From Clostridia bacterium (GTDB lineage: Bacteria; Bacillota; Clostridia; Christensenellales; Pumilibacteraceae): a DNA stretch of 43,701 nucleotides. Positions 26,408 to 35,273 of the stretch are shown piece after piece. Each line of letters begins with the position of its first letter. Position 1 is the stretch's first letter. A program made the position numbers and the translations under genes. The stretch is taken from assembly GCA_017396125.1 (NCBI GenBank), contig JAFQMX010000027.1, forward strand, positions 1-43,701, written 5' to 3'. Below the pieces are notes generated by a model. The model saw nothing but the letters and a program-made list of their open reading frames with translations. It was not told the DNA's origin and did no database searches.

Positions 26408-28549
26408 ATGGAAATTTTAGCGCCCGCAGGTGGAATAGATAGCTTGAAGGCGGCAGTCGCACACGGAGCGGATGCCGTCTATTTGGGCGCGTCTACGTTC
26501 AGCGCGCGAGCCAAGGCGGAAAACTTTGGTGAGGATACGCTAAAATCGGGGATAGATTACGCACATTTGTTTGGTGTAAAGGTTTACGTTACGGTCAACA
26601 CTCTCATCAAGGATGAAGAGATGGAGGAGGCTGTGGAGCTCGTAAAGAAGTTACGTGAATTTAATGCCGACGCGGTAATTATTCAGGATTTAGGACTCAT
26701 TGAAAGGGTGCGAAAGTGTTCAGACATAATCTTGCATGCCAGTACCCAAATGGGCGTTCACAATCTCGAGGGTGCTCTTATTGCAAAAGATTTGGGGCTA
26801 AGCAGAGTCGTTGTTTCGCGAGAAACTTCAATTAAAGACATGGAAAAGATTTCGTCGGTAATAGAAACCGAAGTATTCGTTCAGGGCGCATTGTGCGTAG
26901 CCTTTTCGGGCAACTGTTACTTCTCTTCTATAGTGTCGGGTTATAGTGGAAACCGTGGAAAATGCTTGCAGTTGTGTCGAAAAACTTACGATTGCCTTGG
27001 GAAAAAGGATTATCGCCTTTCCACGTCGGATATGATGCTGGCTTATGACCTTCAAAGGCTGAAAGACGCGGGTGTTTGCTCGCTAAAAATAGAGGGTAGA
27101 ATGCGTAGGCCCGAGTACGTTGCGGCGGCTGTGGACGTTTACAAAAATGCAATCAAGTCTAGACCGACTGCAAAAGATATAGACGTTTTGAAGGCTATGT
27201 ACAACCGTGGTGACTACAATCGAGCCTACTATTTTGAGCCAACTGCCAACGTTATTTTTCCTTCAGTCCAGGGGCATATCGGTGTGCCCAACGGTAAAAT
27301 CAAACGAGCCAACAAAACTATGTTCGTTGCAGACAAGCCTATAAAAGCGGGTAATGGCTACAAGATTTTGCGAAACGGAAAAGAGTGCGGTGGAGCACTT
27401 GCGATCAAAGACGGTTTTGAGTGCGGTTATACGGGCAGTGTGATGGCGGGAGATGAAATTCGCCTTACTACCGACAAACAACTTTGCGAGCAGGTTCTTT
27501 CTAAAAAACGCAAGATTGCGGTAAATGCAAAAATAGAATTTTTTGAACGCGAAACGATTTTGACTTTGTGCGCAAAAGGATTGATGGTTACCGCTCGTAC
27601 CGAGGCTTGTCCGCCTGCACAAAAACAGCCTGCTTCTGACGCTGATATTGCGCGTTTGGTCAAGCGTTGCGGTGATTCGGATTTCGAGATAGAAAACGTA
27701 GATTTATATACGGATTTTCCTGTGTTTTTGGTAAAGAGCAGGATAAATGAATTGCGCCGAAATGCGTTGGAATTGTTGTCTACTAGCATCGTTAAAAACC
27801 ACGAAAAAAGTATACAAAAATTTGGCGGAAATTACAAAATATTGGACGAAATTTGTGATACGTTTGAGGTTAGCGGAATAGTTACGATGGTCAGCGATTG
27901 CGCTGTTCCTAATAGCATAATTGAGCAAAGTCAGTACGTTGTGGTTAATCCAACCGAGTATTCTCTCAAAAACTTGGAGACTTATAGAGGCAAGGAAAAG
28001 TTCGTTTTGAACCTTCCAATAGTTTCGCGAGAGGACGAAACCGATAAAATTAAAGAGATAGTGGACAGCAGAATTTTTGATAAATTTGTGGTCAATAATC
28101 TCTATGGAATTGGATTAACTAGGGGTAAAAAAGTTTTGCCAGGCTACGGACTCAATCTAATAAATTCGCAAACTAAGCTTACAAAAATTAATTCTTTCGA
28201 AAACGATTCGTTGCCGAGTGGTGCGATTCCGTATATATATGCAAAAGCTCCGCTTATGACTTTTTGTCATTGTCCCAAAAAAGTGCGTGGCGGAAACTGC
28301 GCAGGTTGCAAGGGCTACGATATTACTTTGACCGACGACAAAAACCAAAGTTATGCTCTTCGTCGATACAAAATCAAATATTGTTACAGCCAACTTTTGC
28401 CTTTGTCGCCACTTTACTTTGGTTACAAAAAACGCGGATTTATTGATCTTAGCGCGGAAAAATCGGAGCAATTAGAACAAATATTTGACAAAATTATCAG
28501 CGGAGATTTACCGCTTGCAGAGGCGAATTTTGCGCGTGGACTAAAATAG
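26408..28549 (+). CDS. Large U32 family protein with DUF3656-type C-terminal region
   Basis: 713 residues. The first 250 form the U32 domain: EILAPAGGIDSLKAAVAHGADAVYLG, EVFVQGALCVAFSGNCYFSS and the Cys cluster NRGKCLQLCRKTYDC. Residues 250-480 match the insert seen in collagenase-like U32 proteins. Near the end, FCHCPKKVRGGNCAGC adds five Cys, suggesting an Fe-S or Zn site. E. coli RlhA, a related U32 protein, hydroxylates C2501 of 23S rRNA; a similar RNA-hydroxylation role is plausible but not shown. It differs clearly from the 405-residue U32 at 5445. No ribosome site is seen, so it may be coupled to pheT. Confidence 0.85.
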   Translation: MEILAPAGGIDSLKAAVAHGADAVYLGASTFSARAKAENFGEDTLKSGIDYAHLFGVKVYVTVNTLIKDEEMEEAVELVKKLREFNADAVIIQDLGLIERVRKCSDIILHASTQMGVHNLEGALIAKDLGLSRVVVSRETSIKDMEKISSVIETEVFVQGALCVAFSGNCYFSSIVSGYSGNRGKCLQLCRKTYDCLGKKDYRLSTSDMMLAYDLQRLKDAGVCSLKIEGRMRRPEYVAAAVDVYKNAIKSRPTAKDIDVLKAMYNRGDYNRAYYFEPTANVIFPSVQGHIGVPNGKIKRANKTMFVADKPIKAGNGYKILRNGKECGGALAIKDGFECGYTGSVMAGDEIRLTTDKQLCEQVLSKKRKIAVNAKIEFFERETILTLCAKGLMVTARTEACPPAQKQPASDADIARLVKRCGDSDFEIENVDLYTDFPVFLVKSRINELRRNALELLSTSIVKNHEKSIQKFGGNYKILDEICDTFEVSGIVTMVSDCAVPNSIIEQSQYVVVNPTEYSLKNLETYRGKEKFVLNLPIVSREDETDKIKEIVDSRIFDKFVVNNLYGIGLTRGKKVLPGYGLNLINSQTKLTKINSFENDSLPSGAIPYIYAKAPLMTFCHCPKKVRGGNCAGCKGYDITLTDDKNQSYALRRYKIKYCYSQLLPLSPLYFGYKKRGFIDLSAEKSEQLEQIFDKIISGDLPLAEANFARGLK

Positions 28550-28565
28550 TCGTTTGGGGTGAAAT

Positions 28566-30923
28566 ATGTTTGAAACTACCGAAGTTTTGGAATATGAAAA
28601 AATATCCGATTTCGTTGCGGCATGCGCGGTAAGCGTGCCTACAAAGGATTATATAAAGCAGTTTTCACCTTGTTCGGAGCGTCAGGAAATTGAGCGTTTG
28701 CTGACTATGACCGACGAGGCTGATAAGCTGAAAAACTACTATAATATCAACCCTATATGCGGATTTGACAGCGCAACGGATTTGACTGAAAAATCAGTAA
28801 AGGGCGCAATTCTTACTATGGGTGAGCTTTTGAGAGTCGCAAGACTTTTACGCGCCTCGAGAATAGCAAAAAATAATATTGACAACTCTCCCGAAGATAT
28901 AGTCGTACTAAAAGAAATTACCTATACCTATTATCTCAACGAACCACTCGAAAAGAGCATTAACGATAGCATTTTGTCTGAGAACGAAATGCGTGACGAC
29001 GCAAGCGAAAAGCTTAAATCAATAAGAAGAAAGATAGCAAACGAAAAGTTTAAGCTAAAGGAAAAGGTTTCTTCGTATTTTCGTTCGAGCGAGTCCTCGA
29101 AATATTTGCAGGATAATTTAGTTACCATACGAAACGGCAGATTCGTTTTGCCGGTAAAGAATGAGTGTCGCTCGTTTATTCCGGGATTGATTCACGATTC
29201 GTCGGCGTCGGGAGCAACGGTTTTTATCGAGCCATTTCCTATCGTAGAGCTTAACAATGAGTTACGTGCCTTGCAAATTGAGGAGCAAACCGAAATTGAA
29301 AGAATTTTGGCTGCACTCACAGAGAGCGTTGCTGCGTATGCTCCTACAATGAATTTGGCCGAGCAGGCGCTGGTACTGATCGAGGCGGCTTTTGCGCGTA
29401 TGGAATATAGCGTGTCCATTCGCGGAGTAAGACCGATTTTTAACGAAAAGGGTTACGTAAATTTGATAGATTCGCGTCATCCTTTGCTGGATGATAAAAA
29501 GGTGGTTTCCAACACCATCACCGTAGGCAAGGATTACCGCATTTTGGCGGTAACCGGACCTAATACCGGTGGAAAAACGGTTGCGCTCAAAACTGTGGGG
29601 TTGTTGTGCCTTATGGCGTATTCGGGAATAAGAATTCCTTGCGCTGAAGAAAGTGAAATTGCTCTTTTTGACGACATATTTTGCGATATAGGCGATGAGC
29701 AAAGTATAGAACTATCGCTTAGTACATTTTCGTCGCATATATACAATATTTCTGACATCTGTAACAAAATTACGCCAAAATCGCTTGTGTTGTTTGACGA
29801 ACTTGGCGCGGGTACCGATCCTAAAGAAGGCGCGGCGCTTGCGGTTGGTATTTTAAAATACATTGAACTGATTGATTGTGTTGCGCTTGTTACGACGCAT
29901 TATCCTGAGGTAAAGGAATACGCGCTAACTTCCAATAAGGCATCCAACGCTTGTATGCAGTTTGACGAGCAAAAATTCGCGCCGTCATACAGGCTTTTGC
30001 TGGGTGTTCCCGGTGCAAGCAAGGCGCTTAAAATTGCCGAAAATCTTGGAGTAAACGATTATATAATCCAACAGGCAAACGCGCTTTTGACCGAAGAAAT
30101 TTTCTTTGAAAAGGCTGTTTCGGCTGTGGAAAAACTAAAGTCAGAAGTGGCAAAAGAATTGCTTGAAGCGCGTGCAGAAAAGGAAAATGCGCTTGCAATA
30201 AAAAGCGATTTGCTTCGTCAGCGAGAAGAGCTTGACAAAAAGTACGCGCAAATTTCGTCGGGAGTCAAGACGGAAATCAGGCGCATAGCGGCAGAAAGCG
30301 CGGAAAAAGCGGACGACTTGATTGAGCAAATCAAGAATAAGCTAAAGGAAGCGGACGAAAAATCTTTGTTTGAGGCGCGCGCCTTGAAACGAAAGATTGA
30401 AGATATAAGCGTAGAGGATGACGAGCCGATTCGTCCAGTGCGACCTATAACGCAAGTCGATTTCAAAATTGGAACGAAGGTTTTTGTAAAGACGATAAAC
30501 GGAGAGGGTGAACTAGCTACGGAAAAGCCGAACAAGAAGGGTGAATTTACGGTTAGAGTTGGTGCGCTTTGTGTAAATGCAAAAAGGGAGGATCTTGCGA
30601 TTCCTCTTCAAAAAGAAAAGACTGTCACGTCTAAAAGAACGATGAGACTGATTAAGCGCGAAGAGCCTACGAGTTTTGCTGACGTAGAAATAATGGTGCT
30701 TGGACAAACGGTTGCGGATGCGATAACCATAATTGAGCCGTATATAATAAGCATGGCTAGTGAAAACGGTAGCAAAATCCTCAAAATTATTCATGGAAAG
30801 GGTACTGGAGCTCTTGGAAAGGGCGTACAGGAATATTTGCGCCATAATCCGCTAGTAAGCTCTTGTAGATATGGAAGATACGGTGAGGGCGAAAGCGGAG
30901 TTACTTTTGCGGAGATTAAGTAA
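28566..30923 (+). CDS. mutS2: MutS2 family ATPase
   Basis: 785 residues. Core and clamp regions precede the ATPase with Walker A TGPNTGGKTVALKTVG, Walker B LVLFDELGAGTDPKEGAALA and TTHYPEVKEYA. A long coiled coil (about 510-620) follows. The C-terminal Smr domain has the conserved HGKGTGALGKGVQEYLRHNPLV, but the usual LDxHG/LDxRG motif reads MVLGQT, without the Asp. MutS2 acts on branched DNA and on collided ribosomes (as RqcU in Bacillus), not in mismatch repair. Its stop overlaps the next ATG (TAATG). Confidence 0.95.
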   Translation: MFETTEVLEYEKISDFVAACAVSVPTKDYIKQFSPCSERQEIERLLTMTDEADKLKNYYNINPICGFDSATDLTEKSVKGAILTMGELLRVARLLRASRIAKNNIDNSPEDIVVLKEITYTYYLNEPLEKSINDSILSENEMRDDASEKLKSIRRKIANEKFKLKEKVSSYFRSSESSKYLQDNLVTIRNGRFVLPVKNECRSFIPGLIHDSSASGATVFIEPFPIVELNNELRALQIEEQTEIERILAALTESVAAYAPTMNLAEQALVLIEAAFARMEYSVSIRGVRPIFNEKGYVNLIDSRHPLLDDKKVVSNTITVGKDYRILAVTGPNTGGKTVALKTVGLLCLMAYSGIRIPCAEESEIALFDDIFCDIGDEQSIELSLSTFSSHIYNISDICNKITPKSLVLFDELGAGTDPKEGAALAVGILKYIELIDCVALVTTHYPEVKEYALTSNKASNACMQFDEQKFAPSYRLLLGVPGASKALKIAENLGVNDYIIQQANALLTEEIFFEKAVSAVEKLKSEVAKELLEARAEKENALAIKSDLLRQREELDKKYAQISSGVKTEIRRIAAESAEKADDLIEQIKNKLKEADEKSLFEARALKRKIEDISVEDDEPIRPVRPITQVDFKIGTKVFVKTINGEGELATEKPNKKGEFTVRVGALCVNAKREDLAIPLQKEKTVTSKRTMRLIKREEPTSFADVEIMVLGQTVADAITIIEPYIISMASENGSKILKIIHGKGTGALGKGVQEYLRHNPLVSSCRYGRYGEGESGVTFAEIK

Positions 30924-32041
30924 TGAGAAAATTTTATTTTGACAATGCCGGCACTACGAAAGTTTTTGACGAAACGGCAAAAGAAATGATGAGAATTTTG
31001 ACTGAGGACTATTACAATCCGTCAGCGCTGTATTCTCAAAATATCAAGGTGGAAATAGAGTCAGCAAGAGAGTATATTGCCGAGCAAATAGGTGTTTCGG
31101 CCTCGGAAATTATCTTTACTTCGGGAGCGACCGAAGCGGATAACTGGGCGTTGCTTTGCGGTCAAAAGAATAAAAACGGTAACGTGGTAATCAGCGAGGG
31201 TGAGCATTCCGCAATTTACGAAACGGCAGGCGAATTAAAGAGCAAAGGTATTGAAGTGCGCTACGCACCGCTTGACAAAAGCGGAAAGTTGGATTACGAT
31301 AAATTTGCTCAGCTTTTGGATGAAAATACTTCGCTTGTGTCTGTAATTTGTTGTTCCAACGAAACGGGCGCCGTAAACGATTTGACGCTGATTAGAGAAA
31401 TGATAGATGACAGGTGTAAGCGTGCGTTGTTCCATTCGGACTGCGTTCAGGCGCTGTGCAAAGTTCCGTTCGATAATTCCGCGCCCGATATGATGAGTTT
31501 TTCGGCGCATAAGTTGGGAGGGCCAAAGGGAATCGGCGCTTTTGCCATAAAAAAAGGCTTGAAGATTAAGCCGCTGATAACAGGTGGCGGCCAAGAAAAA
31601 AATATGCGCTCGGGTACGGAGAACTGTGCTGGAATCGTGGGCTTTGCTTCGGCGATCAAGTGCTTTAATCAAAAAATTGACCGCGCGCTTGTTAATAAAA
31701 TGAAGCTTTTACTGAAGCAAACTTTGTGCGGTATAGACGGAGTCAATGTGCACGATGCAAATGGAAATTCTGATTTTATTTTATCAGCGTCGGTTAGCGG
31801 TATAAAATCGGAAATTTTACAGCATTTGCTCTATGACGATGGGTTTGTAATCGGGCTTGGCTCGGCATGCTCGGCGAGAACTGGTAAAAATCGCGTTCTC
31901 AAGGCTATGGGAGTTTCCGAAAAGGAAATTGAGGGCAATATTCGTATAAGCTTTGGCTGTGATAATACGATGGAGCAAGCCGAGATGCTTTGTGATTCGC
32001 TTGTAAAAAATATAAAAATACTTAAGGAAAAGTTGAGATAA
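30923..32041 (+). CDS. Cysteine desulfurase (NifS/IscS family), probably ThiI partner
   Basis: 372 residues, PLP-dependent aminotransferase class V. Motifs: SGATEADNWALL, the PLP-Lys segment SFSAHKLGGPKG, GGGQEKNMRSGTEN, and the active-site Cys in GSACSARTGKNRVLKAMG. It removes sulfur from cysteine as a persulfide. The start overlaps the mutS2 stop and its own stop overlaps thiI (TAATG at both ends). As with NifZ in B. subtilis, it probably supplies sulfur for 4-thiouridine in tRNA. The usual HVDAVQ is HSDCVQ here. Confidence 0.93.
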   Translation: MRKFYFDNAGTTKVFDETAKEMMRILTEDYYNPSALYSQNIKVEIESAREYIAEQIGVSASEIIFTSGATEADNWALLCGQKNKNGNVVISEGEHSAIYETAGELKSKGIEVRYAPLDKSGKLDYDKFAQLLDENTSLVSVICCSNETGAVNDLTLIREMIDDRCKRALFHSDCVQALCKVPFDNSAPDMMSFSAHKLGGPKGIGAFAIKKGLKIKPLITGGGQEKNMRSGTENCAGIVGFASAIKCFNQKIDRALVNKMKLLLKQTLCGIDGVNVHDANGNSDFILSASVSGIKSEILQHLLYDDGFVIGLGSACSARTGKNRVLKAMGVSEKEIEGNIRISFGCDNTMEQAEMLCDSLVKNIKILKEKLR

Positions 32042-33201
32042 TGGACGAGATTATTGTATTGAGATACGGTGAGCTTTATCTAAAGGGCAAAAACCGTAAT
32101 TTCTTTGAAAGTAGACTTATTAGAAATATAAAATACAGACTTAGAGATATTCCGTGCAAATTGAATTTTTATCGTAGCAGATACGAGGTTTGCGATTTTG
32201 CTAACTCTGACAGAAACAAAATAGTAAACAAGCTAAAGACAGTTTTTGGCTTGCACTCTTTGAGTGTTGCATATCGTACCGAAACGGATCTCGATAGCAT
32301 TACTGATGCGGCAATTAAGTACGTTAAGCCCGGCAAAACTTTCAAAATAAAGGCGCATCGTGGCGACAAAAGATATCCGATGACCTCTGTCGAAATCGGT
32401 AGAGAAGTCGGCGGTAGAATTTTGAGCAAAATTAACTGTGAAGTAGACCTTAATGACCCGGAAATCGTGGTTAACGTTGACGTTAGAGAGACTGGTTGTG
32501 CGTACGTTTATGGAGATACCGTGAAATGCGCGGGTGGTATGCCTGTGGGTACTGCCGGTAGGGGGGTGTTATTGCTTTCGGGCGGAATAGACAGCCCGGT
32601 TGCGGGATATATGATGATGAAGCGCGGTTTGGAAATTACTGCGTTGCATTTTTACTCTTATCCGTATACTAGCGAGCTTGCGCGCCAAAAGGTAATAACT
32701 CTTGCAAAAAAACTCACCGAGTACGGTGGAAAATTCAAGCTTATTTGCGTTTCCACCACGGCAATACAAGAAAAAATCCATATGAATTGTACCGACAGCT
32801 ACATGATAACGCTTTTGCGCCGTACTATGATGAAAATAGCTCGCAAAGTTGCCGAAGAATGCGAGGCAGGTTGCATAATCAACGGCGAAAGTTTAGCTCA
32901 GGTGGCGAGTCAAACGCTAAGCGGAATTACTGTTTCAAATGAAACTGTGGGTGGATTTCCTGTGTTTAGACCGCTTATTGGTATGGACAAAGAGGAAATT
33001 ATAGAAATTTCTCAAAAAATTGATACTTATGAAACTTCGATATTGCCGTACGAAGACTGCTGTACTGTATTTTTGCCGGATAGTCCTGCGACTAAGCCGA
33101 CGATTGAGCGTGCAATCAAAGAAGAGCAAAAAATAGAAAATCTTGATGAAATGATAGAAGAGGCTATCAAAAACAGAGAAGTTATTATGATAGAGCCGTA
33201 A
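32041..33201 (+). CDS. thiI: tRNA 4-thiouridine synthetase ThiI
   Basis: 386 residues, the short form without a rhodanese domain. An N-terminal ferredoxin-like and THUMP domain (RYGELYLKGKNRNFFE to about residue 165) precedes the PP-loop SGGIDSPVAGYMMMKRG. The Cys of YEDCCTVFLPDSPATKPT corresponds to the catalytic Cys of the PP-loop domain. It thiolates U8 of tRNAs using sulfur from the adjacent cysteine desulfurase. Its stop lies 2 bases from the stop of the reverse PBP gene, leaving no room for a terminator. Confidence 0.95.
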   Translation: MDEIIVLRYGELYLKGKNRNFFESRLIRNIKYRLRDIPCKLNFYRSRYEVCDFANSDRNKIVNKLKTVFGLHSLSVAYRTETDLDSITDAAIKYVKPGKTFKIKAHRGDKRYPMTSVEIGREVGGRILSKINCEVDLNDPEIVVNVDVRETGCAYVYGDTVKCAGGMPVGTAGRGVLLLSGGIDSPVAGYMMMKRGLEITALHFYSYPYTSELARQKVITLAKKLTEYGGKFKLICVSTTAIQEKIHMNCTDSYMITLLRRTMMKIARKVAEECEAGCIINGESLAQVASQTLSGITVSNETVGGFPVFRPLIGMDKEEIIEISQKIDTYETSILPYEDCCTVFLPDSPATKPTIERAIKEEQKIENLDEMIEEAIKNREVIMIEP

Positions 33202-33203
33202 CG

Positions 33204-35162
33204 TTAATCGAAAACGGTTTTGTCCATTTGTAAAATATATTCACTCAAATAATACTTATAAGAAAGCGGAAGTTTTTTGGCGGAAAACTCCGCTTTTATC
33301 GTGTCGATTTTTTTTGCTCCAAGAGCCAAAACTACCTTGTTATTTGCTTCGTATTCGTGTTTATCTATGTCGAGCGTCACTATGCTTTTGGGCTTACTGA
33401 AGCAAATTTTTCTATCTATGTCTAGCATAAACAGTAAATTTTTACAAATTTCACAACAAATTCCTCCGCCAGTTAGATCATTATTCATTTTTGAGGTTTT
33501 TGCCGATATTGCAACGCTTACGCTGTACTGTGGCGTATATGCCACGCAATATGCGTCGGTGTTTCCGGTTTTGTTACCCGCAGTTCCCGTTTTTGCAGCG
33601 ACGTCGAAATCGCACGAAGATAATTTTTTTGCCGTACCATTTTGGACGCAGGATTGTAGCATATTCGTAATAAAATATGCGGTTTCTTCGCTTACGGCCC
33701 TAACAGGCGTTTCCAGGTTTTCGTACAAAATCTTGCCGTCTTTTTTTATTGACTTTATCATAAAATTTTTTTTGTAAAAACCGTCGCGTTGCAAGGTTGC
33801 ATAAGCGGAGTTTATTTCATTGAGGGTTGCGCCGTTTTCGGTTGACCCAAGAGGGAGAGCAAGATGATCGTCCGCTTTGGTGAATTTAAATCCAAATTTT
33901 TTTGCGATATTTTTTGAATAACTTATCCCGTTGCTCGCAAAAAGCTTTATTGCAGGAATATTTTGCGATAGCGCCAAACATTCACTTGCGCTTGCCCATC
34001 CCAAATATTTATTTCGATAGTTTTTTGGGTGATAGTCGCCAAACTCCGTTTGCTCGTCCAAAATAGGGGTAATGGGTACTATGCTGCCGTTTTCTAATGC
34101 AGGAGCATAGGACAAGAAAGGCTTTATCGTAGAGGCAGGGCAACGTCTAGTTGCCAAAGGATTTATTTCTCCGCTGCTATATAGGTAAATTATTTCTCCA
34201 GCTTTGTTACTCACGATTACGGAAAGGTTGCAGTTTGAGTCTAACGATTTTGTATAATTGTTCAGTGTTTCTTCAGCGCCAATTTTTTTGTCGAGCGTAG
34301 TGTGTATTTCGTAGTTGCCGTTTGTCAGCGTATTGTAGCTACAGTCCAAAATGCGCGCGGCTTCTTGGATAGCAAAGTTAAAAATGTTGTTTGTGTTATA
34401 ACTGCACGAGAGTTGTATCGGGGAGGATTTTTGCTGAAAAAATTCGTTTTTTGTGATTTTCCCGTCGCGGTACATAAGTTCCAAAATCAAATTTCTGCGA
34501 TTAAGGCAACGCGAATAGCTGGTGAGTGGATTGTATAATGACGGGTTGTTGATTATCGCCGCCAAGGTTGCGCTTTGACCTGCGTCAAGCTCGCTGATGT
34601 ATTTGTTAAAATAAAATTTTGCCGCTTCCGCTATACCGTAGCAGTTGTTTCCGAAATAAATTTTATTGAGATAACTTTCCAAAATCTTGCGCTTGCTATT
34701 TTTGCGTTCGATACTGCGCGCGATTCGAACTTCTTCAATTTTTCGTTTCAAATCCTTTTCGGGCGAAAGATGAGTGTTTTTTGCGGTTTGCTGTGTGATG
34801 GTGGATGCGCCTTCTTTGAACTTTTTGCTGGAAATATTTTTTGCCGTAGCGGATAGTATCCTAAAAAAATCTACGCCCTCGTGCTCAAAAAATCTTTTGT
34901 CTTCTACACTGATGAAAGCGTCTATTAAATGTTTGGGCAGTTGGTCGTAACTAGCAAAGCTTTGCGTGGAATCAATTTCTTCACCGCCTTGATAATACGC
35001 CTTGCACAGTATTTTTGTGCTCAGTTTACTCTTGTCGTAACTGCTAAAACCGTGTATTTTTACGCAGGGCTCAGTGATGATTGCGACAAAAAGTATTGCA
35101 GAGCAACAAATTAAGCAAAGGAACTTTTTTGTAATAGATAAAAATCCGGATTTTTTCTTCAT
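33204..35162 (-). CDS. Class A penicillin-binding protein (glycosyltransferase/transpeptidase)
   Basis: About 652 residues from Met at 35162; a TTG (35207) and an ATG further upstream are in frame, and none has a good ribosome site, so the start is uncertain. A signal-anchor helix (FLCLICCSAILFVAIITEP) is followed by the GT51 domain: FISVEDKRFFEHEGVDFFRI, GASTITQQTAKNTHLS and RKILESYLNKIYFGNNCYGIAEAA. The transpeptidase has PASTIKPF (SxxK), SQN and KTGTAG. It polymerises and cross-links peptidoglycan outside the membrane. It is tail-to-tail with thiI and divergent from miaB. Confidence 0.93.
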   Translation of the reverse strand: MKKKSGFLSITKKFLCLICCSAILFVAIITEPCVKIHGFSSYDKSKLSTKILCKAYYQGGEEIDSTQSFASYDQLPKHLIDAFISVEDKRFFEHEGVDFFRILSATAKNISSKKFKEGASTITQQTAKNTHLSPEKDLKRKIEEVRIARSIERKNSKRKILESYLNKIYFGNNCYGIAEAAKFYFNKYISELDAGQSATLAAIINNPSLYNPLTSYSRCLNRRNLILELMYRDGKITKNEFFQQKSSPIQLSCSYNTNNIFNFAIQEAARILDCSYNTLTNGNYEIHTTLDKKIGAEETLNNYTKSLDSNCNLSVIVSNKAGEIIYLYSSGEINPLATRRCPASTIKPFLSYAPALENGSIVPITPILDEQTEFGDYHPKNYRNKYLGWASASECLALSQNIPAIKLFASNGISYSKNIAKKFGFKFTKADDHLALPLGSTENGATLNEINSAYATLQRDGFYKKNFMIKSIKKDGKILYENLETPVRAVSEETAYFITNMLQSCVQNGTAKKLSSCDFDVAAKTGTAGNKTGNTDAYCVAYTPQYSVSVAISAKTSKMNNDLTGGGICCEICKNLLFMLDIDRKICFSKPKSIVTLDIDKHEYEANNKVVLALGAKKIDTIKAEFSAKKLPLSYKYYLSEYILQMDKTVFD

Positions 35163-35211
35163 AAAATTAGTATTATCTCGCGTTAAAATAAAATTCATTT
35201 TAATCAAACGC

Positions 35212-35240
35212 TATACAATTTTTAAAAAATAAGTTATAAT
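35212..35240 (+). promoter_or_regulatory. Probable miaB promoter
   Basis: TATACA (35212-35217), 17 bases, TATAAT (35235-35240). The -35 element is weak. It is the only candidate between the PBP and miaB starts. Confidence 0.45.
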
Positions 35241-35273
35241 TATAATGCTTTATTATCGTTATTCGGAGATGTT

